NCBI GenBank assembly: GCA_031376455.1
Contig: JANMDU010000058.1
Location: 1 to 64,000 of the forward strand
Length of the DNA stretch: 64,000 nt
Direction of reading: 5' to 3'
DNA from: JANMDU01 sp031376455
GTDB lineage: Bacteria; Pseudomonadota; Gammaproteobacteria; Burkholderiales; Burkholderiaceae_C
Below, piece by piece: positions 1 through 8,563 of this stretch. The position numbers and the translations under genes are program-made. The notes beneath the pieces were generated by a model, which was given only the letters and a program-made list of their open reading frames with translations, searched no databases and was not told the DNA's origin. Within the stretch, counting starts at the first letter, position 1, and each line of letters starts with the position of its first letter.

Positions 1-2085
1 CGCTTGTTGCTTAAATTGGCGGCTATTTTTGCGCTCGTCGGCTTTGTGCCCGGTGTGTTGATCTACACCGTGTCATACCAATTCGTATCGCGCTCGATTG
101 AAAGTTGGTTTAACGTGAAAGTCGAAGGGGCGCTTGATGCCGGCCTCAACCTCGGGCGAGGCACGATGGAGTCGCTCGCCAATGGTTTGGCCAGCAAAAC
201 GCAAACAGCCGCACAGCAGCTGGGCGAGCTGAGCTTAATTGGCCCTCTGGCGATGGAGCGCTTGCGCGAGCAGCTGGATGCGAGCGATGTGATTTTGTGG
301 AGCGCCTCGAGCCAGGTCATTGCCAGCGCGGGGCAATCACGATTTGTGTTGTCGCCGGAGCGCCCGAGCAGCACGCAATTGCGCCAAGCCCGCACTGCTC
401 GCGTGATCAGCCAGATTGAAGGTTTGGATGAGGCCGCAGAAAAGGCGACCGACAAAGCCGCCGTGCCAGGTACTGTACGCATCAAGGCGCTGGCCATGGT
501 GAGCACCAGCATGGCCAGTCTCGGTCAACTTGGCATCGGCTCGCTGGCCAACGACGCACGTTTTCTACAAGTCACACAAGCCGTACCCAGTGGCTTAGTG
601 GCCAATGCTTTGGCCGTGCAAGAGGCTTACAAAGAGTATCAACAGCGTGCGCTGGCGCGAGATGGCCTGCGCAATATGTATCTGGCCACTCTCACTTTAG
701 CCTTGTTTCTGACGATGTTTGGCGCCGTCTTGCTCGCCGCGGTCTTGGGCAATCAACTGGTGCGGCCATTGCTTGTGTTGGCCGACGGCGTAGCACAGGT
801 GGCAGCCGGCGACCTGCGCCCTAAAGCCGCACTGCAAACCCGTGATGAGTTGGGTGGCCTGACGCGTTCTTTCGCGCAAATGACACAACAGTTATCTGAT
901 GCACGCACGCAATTACAAGCCAGCTTGGGCGAGCTGGATGCCTCGCGTTCGAATTTGCAAACGATTCTTGATAATCTGAATGCGGCTGTGATCGTGCTCG
1001 ACGAAAGTGGCCGCATTGTGCAAGCCAACCCAGGTGCGACGCGCGTGCTGCATGCGCCGCTTGCAGCGCACATCGGCCATGCTCTCGCCAGCCTGCCTAG
1101 TCTGGAAGAGTTTGGCCACAGTGTCGATCAGCAGTTTCGTGAATTCTTCGGCGAACGCAACACACACGCGGACCATTGGCAGCATTCCTTTGAGCTTGGC
1201 GGCCAGACCGGTTTTCAAAGCTTTGCAGGCAATGACGACACCACCAGCATCATTGCGCGCGGCGCGGCGCTGCCCAATGGTCTTCGTCTTTTGGTTCTCG
1301 ACGACATCACTGAGGTCGTCTCTGCACAGCGATCCCGAGCATGGGGCGAGGTCGCTAGGCGTTTGGCTCACGAGATCAAAAACCCACTCACGCCCATTCA
1401 ACTCTCCGCTGAGCGATTGGAGATGAAGTTGCAAGGCAAACTGCAAGCGCCCGATGATGCATTGCTCACGCGATCAGTAAAAACCATCGTTGATCAAGTC
1501 GATGCGATGAAGCGCTTGGTCAATGAATTCCGCGATTACGCGCGCCTACCCAGCGCGGATTTGAAGCCACTTGATCTCAACAATTTGGTAGGCGACGTGT
1601 TGGCCTTGTATGCGCCCGAGAACTCTGTCGTACCCATCACGCCGACGCTTGACTCCACTTGCCCATCTATCCTTGGCGATGCCCAGCAACTGCGCCAAGT
1701 CATCCATAATCTTTTGCAAAATGCCCAAGATGCCAGCCTCACAGCCTCCAGTGGTTTGCTCGCTGAGCACAGCGGCCGTGCAGCGCAAGTCGAAATCATC
1801 ACGCGCTACAACCCCGGCAGCTCGCGGGTACGCCTGATCGTGCGCGATGCGGGCACAGGCTTTGCGCCGCACATCTTGCAACGCGCTTTTGAGCCTTACG
1901 TGACCACTAAATCGCGCGGCACAGGTTTGGGGCTTGCCGTGGTCAAAAAGATCGCCGACGAACACGGCGCTCGCATTGAGCTGAGCAATGTGCAGAGCGA
2001 GTCACAAGCAGTTACACAAAGTGCAGCTCACCACGAGGCGATGGTGGTGGGTGCGCAGGTTAGTTTGTCTTTCCCTGTGGTGTAA
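1..2085 (+). CDS. ntrY: NtrY-like nitrogen-regulation sensor histidine kinase, 5' end missing
   Basis: Membrane sensor kinase expected to phosphorylate the response regulator encoded just downstream. The frame is open from base 1 and the visible TTG at 4 is unlikely to be the start, so the N-terminus lies outside the window. In order the protein shows a membrane segment at residues 1-25, a periplasmic sensor region, a second membrane segment near 225-250, a HAMP segment (RPLLVLADGVAQVAAGD), a PAS domain starting near 318 (ILDNLNAAVIVLDESGR), the H-box RRLAHEIKNPLTPIQLS with the phospho-acceptor His codon at 1369-1371, an N-box (IHNLLQNAQDAS) and G-boxes DAGTGFAP and RGTGLGLAVV. This order is that of NtrY. 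The gap to the regulator is 68 bp. Whether it senses nitrogen or redox here is not shown by the sequence. Confidence 0.88.
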   Translation, partial: RLLLKLAAIFALVGFVPGVLIYTVSYQFVSRSIESWFNVKVEGALDAGLNLGRGTMESLANGLASKTQTAAQQLGELSLIGPLAMERLREQLDASDVILWSASSQVIASAGQSRFVLSPERPSSTQLRQARTARVISQIEGLDEAAEKATDKAAVPGTVRIKALAMVSTSMASLGQLGIGSLANDARFLQVTQAVPSGLVANALAVQEAYKEYQQRALARDGLRNMYLATLTLALFLTMFGAVLLAAVLGNQLVRPLLVLADGVAQVAAGDLRPKAALQTRDELGGLTRSFAQMTQQLSDARTQLQASLGELDASRSNLQTILDNLNAAVIVLDESGRIVQANPGATRVLHAPLAAHIGHALASLPSLEEFGHSVDQQFREFFGERNTHADHWQHSFELGGQTGFQSFAGNDDTTSIIARGAALPNGLRLLVLDDITEVVSAQRSRAWGEVARRLAHEIKNPLTPIQLSAERLEMKLQGKLQAPDDALLTRSVKTIVDQVDAMKRLVNEFRDYARLPSADLKPLDLNNLVGDVLALYAPENSVVPITPTLDSTCPSILGDAQQLRQVIHNLLQNAQDASLTASSGLLAEHSGRAAQVEIITRYNPGSSRVRLIVRDAGTGFAPHILQRAFEPYVTTKSRGTGLGLAVVKKIADEHGARIELSNVQSESQAVTQSAAHHEAMVVGAQVSLSFPVV

Positions 2086-2153
2086 TACACACGTCGCAAA
2101 TCTGCAACAAGGATTCCCCTAGGCAGAAGACAGACAACAAATAGACAGACAAC

Positions 2154-2831
2154 ATGGCAAACATTTTGGTAGTCGACGATGAGCTGGGAATCAGGGATTT
2201 GCTCACTGAAATTCTCTCCGACGAAGGGCATAGCGTCGAGACGGCGGAAAATGCAGCGCAAGCCCGAAAAGCGCGTGTGGCCAGCCAGCCTGATCTCATC
2301 TTGCTCGACATCTGGATGCCCGACACCGATGGTGTCACGCTGCTCAAAGAATGGTCTGCCACGGGTCTGCTCACCATGCCAGTGGTGATGATGAGTGGTC
2401 ACGCCACGATTGACACGGCGGTAGAAGCCACAAAAATTGGTGCGCATTCTTTTTTAGAAAAACCCATCACGCTACAAAAGCTGCTCAAAGCCGTCAACGA
2501 TGCGCTGGCCAAGGGTGAGCGGCTCAAAGCAGCCACGCCAGCAGCACTCAGCAAATCGATTGATCTCACCGTCGAAGCAGCCATGACTGGCGGCCTGAAT
2601 TTACCTGCTCAGGTAGAAATGGGCCCGCAAGCAGTGCAAAGCTTCAGCATGGATCAGCCCTTACGTGAAGCCCGCGATGAGTTTGAAAAAGCCTACTTCG
2701 AGTTTCATCTGGCCAAAGAAGGCGGCTCGATGACACGTGTCGCCGAAAAAACAGGGCTTGAACGCACGCACCTGTATCGCAAGCTCAAACAACTCGGCGT
2801 CGATATCAATCGAAGTAAGCGAAGCAATTAG
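2154..2831 (+). CDS. NtrX-like response regulator without AAA+ domain
   Basis: Cytoplasmic partner of the upstream kinase. Residues 1-120 form a receiver domain with acidic pocket DD at 8-9, phospho-acceptor Asp52 in LLDIWMPD, and the conserved Lys in FLEKPI. The C-terminal 40 residues are a Fis-type helix-turn-helix (TRVAEKTGLERTHLYRKL). Classical NtrX has about 450 residues with a sigma-54 AAA+ ATPase between these parts. Here the linker is only about 60 residues and holds no Walker motifs, so the protein should bind DNA in a phosphorylation-dependent way but should not activate sigma-54 polymerase. The layout is closer to RegA/PrrA than to NtrX. No disruption of the frame suggests a recent deletion. 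Confidence 0.87.
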   Translation: MANILVVDDELGIRDLLTEILSDEGHSVETAENAAQARKARVASQPDLILLDIWMPDTDGVTLLKEWSATGLLTMPVVMMSGHATIDTAVEATKIGAHSFLEKPITLQKLLKAVNDALAKGERLKAATPAALSKSIDLTVEAAMTGGLNLPAQVEMGPQAVQSFSMDQPLREARDEFEKAYFEFHLAKEGGSMTRVAEKTGLERTHLYRKLKQLGVDINRSKRSN

Positions 2832-2872
2832 GTTTTCGGCTTGCTCCGCGTGATTCTGCTTTTCTCATCCGT

Positions 2873-2878
2873 TATAAT
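2873..2878 (+). promoter_or_regulatory. -10 element of the tRNA-Phe promoter
   Basis: A perfect TATAAT lies 30 bp upstream of the tRNA, which would place transcription start near 2885. I see no good -35 hexamer at 16-18 bp spacing, so only the -10 is claimed. Confidence 0.5.
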
Positions 2879-2907
2879 TTAATGCTCAGCTTAAATCGCT
2901 GAGACAA

Positions 2908-2983
2908 GGCCCGGTAGCTCAGTCGGTAGAGCAGAGGATTGAAAATCCTTGTGTCGGTGGTTCGATTCCGCCCCAGGCCACCA
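2908..2983 (+). tRNA. tRNA-Phe (GAA)
   Basis: The 76 bases fold as a full cloverleaf with encoded CCA. D-arm GCTC/GAGC, anticodon stem GAGGA/TCCTT, loop TTGAAAA with anticodon GAA at 2941-2943, T-arm GGTGG/CCGCC with loop TTCGATT. The acceptor stem GGCCCGG pairs with CCAGGCC except for one C-A mismatch at the fifth pair, where a G at the 3' side would restore pairing. A terminator follows five bases downstream. Confidence 0.97.
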
Positions 2984-2987
2984 ATCC

Positions 2988-3022
2988 AAAGCCCGCACAG
3001 TTCCAAAGACGTGCGGGCTTTT
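2988..3022. terminator. Bidirectional rho-independent terminator between tRNA-Phe and argH
   Basis: An 11-bp perfect stem (AAAGCCCGCAC with GTGCGGGCTTT) around a 12-base loop, followed by T residues on the plus strand and A residues on its left side. It can end both the tRNA transcript and the convergent argH transcript, whose stop codon is 12 bases away. Confidence 0.9.
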
Positions 3023-3033
3023 CTGTTGGAGCA

Positions 3034-4491
3034 TCACATCGCTAGACGTATTTGATGCCTTGTAATTTGCAGTTTGACTTGCGCTGGGGCTGTGCCGCCA
3101 AGTGTATTGCGGGCATTTAGGCTGCCGCGCAGCGAGAGAACATCGTAGACATCCTCTTCAACGCTTTTGTTAAAGCTTTGCAGCGTATCCAGCGGCAAAT
3201 CACTCAAATCGATACTTCGCTCACTGGCAAATTTCACAGCATGCGCCACGACTTCATGCGCATCGCGAAAGGGCAGACCTTTTTTCACCAAATAGTCGGC
3301 CAAATCCGTCGCGGTGGCGTAGCCTTTGAGAGCAGCGCGCTCCATGGCTTCCGGGTGAACCGTGATACCGCCTTGACGCGCGCCGTCTGCCTGTCCACCT
3401 GCTTGTAATTGCCCGCCCATCATTTCAGCGAAAATTCGTAGTGTGTCCTTCAATGTATCCACCGTGTCAAACAAGGGCTCTTTGTCTTCTTGGTTGTCTT
3501 TGTTATAAGCCAGCGGTTGACCTTTCATCAGTGTGATCAAACCCATCAGGTGACCAACGACTCTGCCTGTTTTACCTCGCGCCAGTTCGGGAACATCTGG
3601 GTTTTTCTTTTGCGGCATGATCGAGCTACCTGTGGTGAAGCGATCAGCGATTTTGATGAAGGCAAAATTTTGGCTCATCCAAATGATGAGCTCCTCGCTC
3701 AAGCGGCTGATGTGTACCATGACAATTGACGCTGCTGCCGTGAATTCAATGGCGAAATCACGATCACTCACAGCGTCTAAGCTGTTTTGGCAAACACAGG
3801 CTTGGCCTTTGTCATCCGTCATGCCGAGCGTTTTGGCCACGCGCTCGCGATCCAGCGGATACGTCGTGCCGGCGAGAGCTGCGCTGCCCAGTGGCAAATA
3901 ATTGACGCGCTTGCGCACATCTTGCAACCTGTCAGCATCGCGAGCAAACATCTCAACGTAAGCGAGCATGTGATGCCCAAAGCTCACAGGCTGCGCGACT
4001 TGCAAATGCGTAAAGCCCGGCAGGATGACATCCACATTTTTCTGTGCAACCGACAGAAGAGAACGCTGAAGCTCGACGAGCAAACCAGAGATCGCATCAA
4101 TCTCACCGCGCAGCCACAGGCGCACATCGGTGGCCACTTGATCATTGCGGCTGCGCCCAGTATGCAATCGTTTACCGGCATCTCCTACGAGCTGCGTGAG
4201 GCGCGCCTCAATATTCAGATGCACGTCTTCCAGATCGAGTTTCCACTCAAACGCGTCAGCCTCAATTTCACTGCGAATAGTTTGCATGCCTTGCCGAATC
4301 GACGCATGATCCGTCTCAGAGATGATTCCTTGCGCAGCAAGCATCTCGGCATGCGCGAGCGAGCCCGTGATATCTGCCTCCCACAAGCGTTTGTCAAAAA
4401 AGACGCTGGCGGTGTAGCGTTTGACGAGATCGCTCATCGGCTCAGAAAAGAGCGCCGACCAAGCTTGAGATTTTTTGTCGAGTTGATTCAT
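3034..4491 (-). CDS. argH: Argininosuccinate lyase
   Basis: Cleaves argininosuccinate to arginine and fumarate, the last step of arginine synthesis, as a cytoplasmic homotetramer. About 485 residues, close to the usual 460-490. Shown by the superfamily signature GSSIMPQKKNPD near residue 280, the HTGRSRNDQVATD active-site block near 110, and FTHLQVAQPVSFGHH near 160. The frame is open to an ATG at 4506, but the family N-terminus (short leader, then LDKKSQAWSALFSEPMSDLVKRYT-like sequence) fits the ATG at 4491 better. Neither start has a clear ribosome binding site, so this is a choice from family length. Single gene, divergent from the AlgZ-like kinase. Confidence 0.96.
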   Translation of the reverse strand: MNQLDKKSQAWSALFSEPMSDLVKRYTASVFFDKRLWEADITGSLAHAEMLAAQGIISETDHASIRQGMQTIRSEIEADAFEWKLDLEDVHLNIEARLTQLVGDAGKRLHTGRSRNDQVATDVRLWLRGEIDAISGLLVELQRSLLSVAQKNVDVILPGFTHLQVAQPVSFGHHMLAYVEMFARDADRLQDVRKRVNYLPLGSAALAGTTYPLDRERVAKTLGMTDDKGQACVCQNSLDAVSDRDFAIEFTAAASIVMVHISRLSEELIIWMSQNFAFIKIADRFTTGSSIMPQKKNPDVPELARGKTGRVVGHLMGLITLMKGQPLAYNKDNQEDKEPLFDTVDTLKDTLRIFAEMMGGQLQAGGQADGARQGGITVHPEAMERAALKGYATATDLADYLVKKGLPFRDAHEVVAHAVKFASERSIDLSDLPLDTLQSFNKSVEEDVYDVLSLRGSLNARNTLGGTAPAQVKLQITRHQIRLAM

Positions 4492-4555
4492 AAGGAGGGC
4501 TGGCATACTGTGGCTTGTTATGACTCTGATTTTATTCGCCTAGCCCGAGCCTTCC

Positions 4556-5638
4556 ATGGAAACCCGTTTTGGCACCTCTGAATACGATGCTCTCAATGTG
4601 CAGGGCACAGATCGCCGACGCACAAAGCCAGTCGCGATGCAAGACATGCTGGCGATGCCGAATGCCGAGCCCGTGCTCATCTTTGATGCCTGCCATGTCG
4701 GGGTAATTTTGCGGACGGTGCTCACGGTGGAGCTGCTGATGGCCGTTGGCGCCATGTTTGTCACCCACGATGTCATGAGTTGGACGTCACTATTGGCGAT
4801 CATGACGGGTGCTGCTTTGCCGGCAGCGGTGCTTTGGCTGGTCATGGCTTGCGCGCTGAAAAAGCCGCTGCAAAAACTCTCGCGCGCGAAGCAATGGGGC
4901 AGCGGTATGGCGCTCGGTGCTTTGGCTGGCCTTTATGGGTGTGCGGTACTGGTTTGGGTCGGGTTTCTGAGTACCGCGCCTTGGCTTGCAAGCGCTGTTT
5001 CAGGCGCTTTGATCGCAGCGGGCTTGGTCGCTGCACTGATTTGGCGTGCTCAGCAACGCCAACCGGCCAGCGCTGCGGCTCAGCTTGCCGAGCTTCAATC
5101 GCGCATTCGTCCGCATTTTTTGTTCAACACGCTCAATAGCGCGATTGCCCTCGTTCGCGAGGAGCCAGCCAAGGCAGAGAGGCTTTTGGAAGACTTGAGC
5201 GAACTCTTTCGCAGCGCTTTGGTGGATCAAGGCGATGCCGTGACGCTTGCCCAAGAAATTGAGTTAGCCAAACGCTATTTGGCCATTGAAGAAGTGCGTT
5301 TTGGCAGACGCTTGCGTGTCGAATGGGCGATTGATCCCACGACACTGCATGCCAAGTTGCCGCCTCTGATTTTGCAACCTCTGGTAGAAAATGCTGTAAA
5401 ACACGGTGTGGAGCCAAGCGAACGCGGCGCGGATTTGAAGATCAGTACACAAAAACGCGGCAGCACCATCGTGATCAAAATCACCAACACGGCACCGGGT
5501 GGCCAAGGCACAGCCGGGCATGGCGTGGCGCTGCACAATGTGCGAGATAGGCTTCGTTTGCTTCATGATGTGCAGGCGAGTTTTCGCTGTACTTGGGTGG
5601 ATGGGGTTTATCAAGTCAGGATGGAGATACCGGCATGA
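4556..5638 (+). CDS. algZ: LytS/AlgZ-family sensor histidine kinase
   Basis: Atypical membrane histidine kinase of the His_kinase (LytS) type. The first 165 residues hold about four hydrophobic segments (roughly 45-65, 75-95, 115-135, 140-160). The phospho-acceptor motif RPHFLFNTLN has its His at residue 187, and an ATPase N-box (PLILQPLVENAVKHG) and glycine-rich segment (GHGVALHNVRDRL) follow. The stop codon overlaps the start of the regulator gene as ATGA at 5635-5638, so the two are translationally coupled. AlgZ/FimS-AlgR pairs control surface functions in pseudomonads; the target here is unknown and the symbol rests on architecture and partner. Confidence 0.83.
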   Translation: METRFGTSEYDALNVQGTDRRRTKPVAMQDMLAMPNAEPVLIFDACHVGVILRTVLTVELLMAVGAMFVTHDVMSWTSLLAIMTGAALPAAVLWLVMACALKKPLQKLSRAKQWGSGMALGALAGLYGCAVLVWVGFLSTAPWLASAVSGALIAAGLVAALIWRAQQRQPASAAAQLAELQSRIRPHFLFNTLNSAIALVREEPAKAERLLEDLSELFRSALVDQGDAVTLAQEIELAKRYLAIEEVRFGRRLRVEWAIDPTTLHAKLPPLILQPLVENAVKHGVEPSERGADLKISTQKRGSTIVIKITNTAPGGQGTAGHGVALHNVRDRLRLLHDVQASFRCTWVDGVYQVRMEIPA

Positions 5639-6417
5639 TGCAAACATTGAATGTGATGGTCGTCGATGATGAGCACTTGGCTCGCTTGCGCATCAAAACT
5701 TTGTTGGCCGATTGTCCTGAGCCGCCTTGCATTTTGGAGGCTGAGGCCTCCGATGCCATGGAGGCGATGGCCAAACTGCGCACAGGAGCCATTGATGTGG
5801 TGTTGCTCGATATTCATATGCCGGGGGCAGACGGCTTGCAGCTGGCGCGAGAGCTGCGCAAGATCCGGCCGGAACTAGCGATCATCTTTGTCACGGCGCA
5901 TGCAGAGCATGCCGTAGACGCGTTTGATCTCGATGTGACGGATTACCTCACCAAACCTGTGCGCGCCGAGCGCTTACAAACTGCCCTGCAAAAGGCGCTC
6001 CTAAAAAAGGAGCTGTTCGCGCAGTCTTCAAAAGGGTTTCAGGCCGATTTGGTTCAAAAATATGTCATTATTCAAGACCGTGGACGCACGGAGCGTGTGG
6101 CGCTAACAGATGTGCTTTACTTCAAAGCCGAGCTCAAATACGTGACGGTGCGCACGACGCAACGCAGTTATATTTTGGATGGATCACTCACTGAATTGGA
6201 AGCGCAATACGGTCAAGACTATTTGCGTATTCACCGCAACACTTTGGTGGCGCGGAGGGAAATGCGAGCTTTGGAGCGCTACCACGGGGTCGATGAAGAC
6301 GATGCAGACGGTGGTGTCATTGAAGGCTGGGCTGTGCGCCTTCGCTCATGTGAAGAGCCGCTGTTGGTGTCACGCAGACAGCTGGCCAGCGTGCGTGCGG
6401 TCATTGCTCAAGCCTAG
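5635..6417 (+). CDS. algR: AlgR-like LytTR response regulator
   Basis: Cytoplasmic DNA-binding partner of the preceding kinase. Receiver domain at residues 1-125 with DDE at 11-13, phospho-acceptor Asp59 in LLDIHMPG and Lys in LTKPVRA, then a LytTR DNA-binding domain at about 145-255 (VLYFKAELKYVTVRT, LRIHRNTLVARREM). The frame extends upstream to 5593, but the ATG at 5635, overlapping the kinase stop, gives the usual N-terminus and 260 residues. The TAG stop shares a CTAG tetranucleotide with the stop of the convergent mnmA gene. Confidence 0.87.
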   Translation: MMQTLNVMVVDDEHLARLRIKTLLADCPEPPCILEAEASDAMEAMAKLRTGAIDVVLLDIHMPGADGLQLARELRKIRPELAIIFVTAHAEHAVDAFDLDVTDYLTKPVRAERLQTALQKALLKKELFAQSSKGFQADLVQKYVIIQDRGRTERVALTDVLYFKAELKYVTVRTTQRSYILDGSLTELEAQYGQDYLRIHRNTLVARREMRALERYHGVDEDDADGGVIEGWAVRLRSCEEPLLVSRRQLASVRAVIAQA

Positions 6418-7559
6418 GCAGCTTCGGCTGCTGTAGAGACTGAAGCACTTGCAATCACGCCGCCGCCTAGACATACTTCGCCGTCATACATCACAGCCGA
6501 TTGCCCGGGCGTCACAGCCCATTGCGCTATCGGGAAGCTCAAATTGAATCCATGAGGTCGCGCGGTGAATTCACATGCCGCATCTGCCTGTCGATAGCGT
6601 GATTTGTTACCGTACACACCATCTTGCGGCGCATGCCCGGCACACCAACTCACATCATCGGCCTGCAAAGTGTCCGAAAGCAGCCAAGCGTGCTCGTGGC
6701 CTTGCACCACCACCAGTGTGTTCGTTTTCATTTCTTTGCGCGCAACGAACCAAGGCGCGTGTGCGCCACCGCCTCGTTGCGTGCCCTTCTCTTTCAAGCC
6801 GCCGATCCCTAAGCCTTGGCGCTGACCGAGTGTATAAAAACTAAGCCCCTCATGCTGACCAATCGTGCGGCCTTTTTCATCCTTGATGGGGCCGGGCTCT
6901 TTGCTGATGTAGCGATTTAAAAATTCTCGGAATGGCCGTTCACCAATGAAGCATATGCCGGTCGAGTCTTTTTTCTTAGCATTCGGCAGCTTGATCTCAT
7001 CGGCAATACGGCGCACCTCGGTTTTGTGCAGCTCGCCCACGGGGAAGAGCGTCTTAGCGAGCTGAGCTTGCGTAAGGCGATGCAAAAAATAGCTTTGGTC
7101 TTTGCTCGAATCAAGGCCTTTAAGCAGCTCGTGCAAACCCGTCGCGTCATTCGAGCGCGTTCGCGCGTAATGGCCGGTCGCGATTTTTTCAGCGCCCAGC
7201 CGCATCGCGTGATCAAGAAACGACTTGAATTTGATTTCTGCGTTACACAAAATATCCGGATTGGGTGTGCGCCCGGCTTGATACTCGCGCAGAAACTCCG
7301 TAAATACGCGATCTTTGTAATCTGCAGCAAAATTGACATGCTCGATCTCAATGCCGAGCACATCGGCTACAGCCGCCGCATCCACAAAATCCACATTGCT
7401 GGAGCAGTATTCCGAATCATCGTCGTCCTCCCAATTTTTCATGAAGATGCCGATGACCTCGTGACCTTGTTTTTTCAGCATATAAGCGCTTACCGCCGAG
7501 TCCACACCTCCGCTTAAACCGACCACCACACGTTGTTTCTCGCTCTGCTTATTACTCAT
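6414..7559 (-). CDS. mnmA: tRNA-specific 2-thiouridylase MnmA
   Basis: Thiolates U34 of tRNA-Lys, -Glu and -Gln using sulfur relayed from IscS/TusE. Residues 10-20 carry the PP-loop ATP site GLSGGVDSAV. The two catalytic cysteines lie in NPDILCNAEIKF and TGICFIGERPF, and the tRNA-binding motif GQHEGLSFYTLGQRQGLGIGG is intact. Length 381 residues is typical. The frame is open to an ATG at 7577 that overlaps the last codons of the upstream LysR gene; the ATG at 7559 gives the family N-terminus (short leader then VVVGLSGG). It follows the LysR gene by 10 bases on the same strand, probably chance adjacency, since mnmA is a housekeeping gene. Confidence 0.96.
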   Translation of the reverse strand: MSNKQSEKQRVVVGLSGGVDSAVSAYMLKKQGHEVIGIFMKNWEDDDDSEYCSSNVDFVDAAAVADVLGIEIEHVNFAADYKDRVFTEFLREYQAGRTPNPDILCNAEIKFKSFLDHAMRLGAEKIATGHYARTRSNDATGLHELLKGLDSSKDQSYFLHRLTQAQLAKTLFPVGELHKTEVRRIADEIKLPNAKKKDSTGICFIGERPFREFLNRYISKEPGPIKDEKGRTIGQHEGLSFYTLGQRQGLGIGGLKEKGTQRGGGAHAPWFVARKEMKTNTLVVVQGHEHAWLLSDTLQADDVSWCAGHAPQDGVYGNKSRYRQADAACEFTARPHGFNLSFPIAQWAVTPGQSAVMYDGEVCLGGGVIASASVSTAAEAA

Positions 7560-7569
7560 AGTCTTGATT

Positions 7570-8472
7570 TTAGGCATTGGGTGCTTTTTTCAAGTCTGCA
7601 ATGAAACTGTAGAGCTGAATCGCAGCAGGGCTTAAGCTGCGCCCGCGCTGCGTGAGCAAACCCAGCGTGCGTTTGACAATTGGCGCAGACAACGGAACGC
7701 CAACCAAAGCCTCTTTGCCCGATGGCATCGCCAGCTGTGGCACAACAGCGACGCCCAGCCCTGCTTCAACCATGCCCAGCAGCGTCTGCACATGGCGCGA
7801 TTCAAAAATCGGCTGCGGGCGCTCGGCTTGCTTGGCCAGCGCTTGCTCGATCAACAAGCGGTTGCCCGAGCTTGCGCCGACGCTCAAATACGCATGGTCT
7901 TTCAGTTGCGCCCACTTCACCCCGCGCAGCTTGGCCAGCGCATGATCCCTCGGGCACGCCAACACGAAGCGCTCTTGAAGGAGCGGCCGAAACAACATGC
8001 TCGCTTCGTCCTTGCCCAAAAAATTGAGCCCGAAATCCGCCTCGCCTTGCGCAACAACTGAGAGCACTTCGTTGGCATGCGCATCATGAATGCGTACACG
8101 AATGCGCGGAAACTGCGCATGAAAGCGCTGCAAGACTTGCGGTAAAAAATAACGCGTCGCTGACGGTACACAAGCCACGGTCACAATGCCGCTTCTTTGC
8201 ACCGCAAGGTCTTCCATGCCAAGAATGGTTGCATCCAGCTCATCGAGCAGCACCTGAGCCTTGCGCGCGAATTCGCGCCCTGTGTTGGACAGCGTGACCT
8301 TGCGCGTTGTGCGTTCGAGCAGACGCACGCCAAGCGCAGCTTCAAGCTTGTCGATGCGGCGTGATAGCGCGGGCTGAGACAAATGCAGCGATTGCGCCGC
8401 TGCGCGAAAGCTACCCAAGGCCGCGACTGCCGTAAATGCTTGCAAATCAGGCAAATCAAACTTGAAATTCAT
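7570..8472 (-). CDS. LysR-family regulator of the divergent tcu-type operon
   Basis: Transcription factor of 300 residues. N-terminal winged helix at 8-65 (LQAFTAVAALGSFRAAAQSL, then LSQPALSRRIDKLEAALGVRLLER split here at 20 residues), followed by a periplasmic-binding-protein-like effector domain to the end. It is divergent from the SDR-led operon with 91 bp between the start codons, the usual arrangement for a LysR protein controlling its neighbour. That gap holds an 8-bp-arm inverted repeat with 11-bp spacer (8483-8509) that fits a LysR operator. By position it is the counterpart of TcuR of Salmonella, but the inducer is not known. Confidence 0.85.
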   Translation of the reverse strand: MNFKFDLPDLQAFTAVAALGSFRAAAQSLHLSQPALSRRIDKLEAALGVRLLERTTRKVTLSNTGREFARKAQVLLDELDATILGMEDLAVQRSGIVTVACVPSATRYFLPQVLQRFHAQFPRIRVRIHDAHANEVLSVVAQGEADFGLNFLGKDEASMLFRPLLQERFVLACPRDHALAKLRGVKWAQLKDHAYLSVGASSGNRLLIEQALAKQAERPQPIFESRHVQTLLGMVEAGLGVAVVPQLAMPSGKEALVGVPLSAPIVKRTLGLLTQRGRSLSPAAIQLYSFIADLKKAPNA

Positions 8473-8482
8473 ACACAGTATT

Positions 8483-8509
8483 TTGCATCAATCCTTGCAA
8501 ATGATGCAA
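8483..8509. promoter_or_regulatory. Candidate LysR operator (TTGCATCA-N11-TGATGCAA)
   Basis: A perfect inverted repeat with 8-bp arms and an 11-base spacer, containing a T-N11-A core. It lies 10 bases upstream of the LysR start and 55 bases upstream of the SDR start, where a LysR regulator would both repress itself and activate the operon. Confidence 0.65.
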
Positions 8510-8563
8510 TTTACAAAACACTGCAAGGCCACGACAATATAGACTTTATTTGAACAGCACATC

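Noticed and set aside
3787..4581. 264-codon frame antisense to argH
   Set aside because: Shadow of a strongly conserved enzyme gene; no recognisable protein family.
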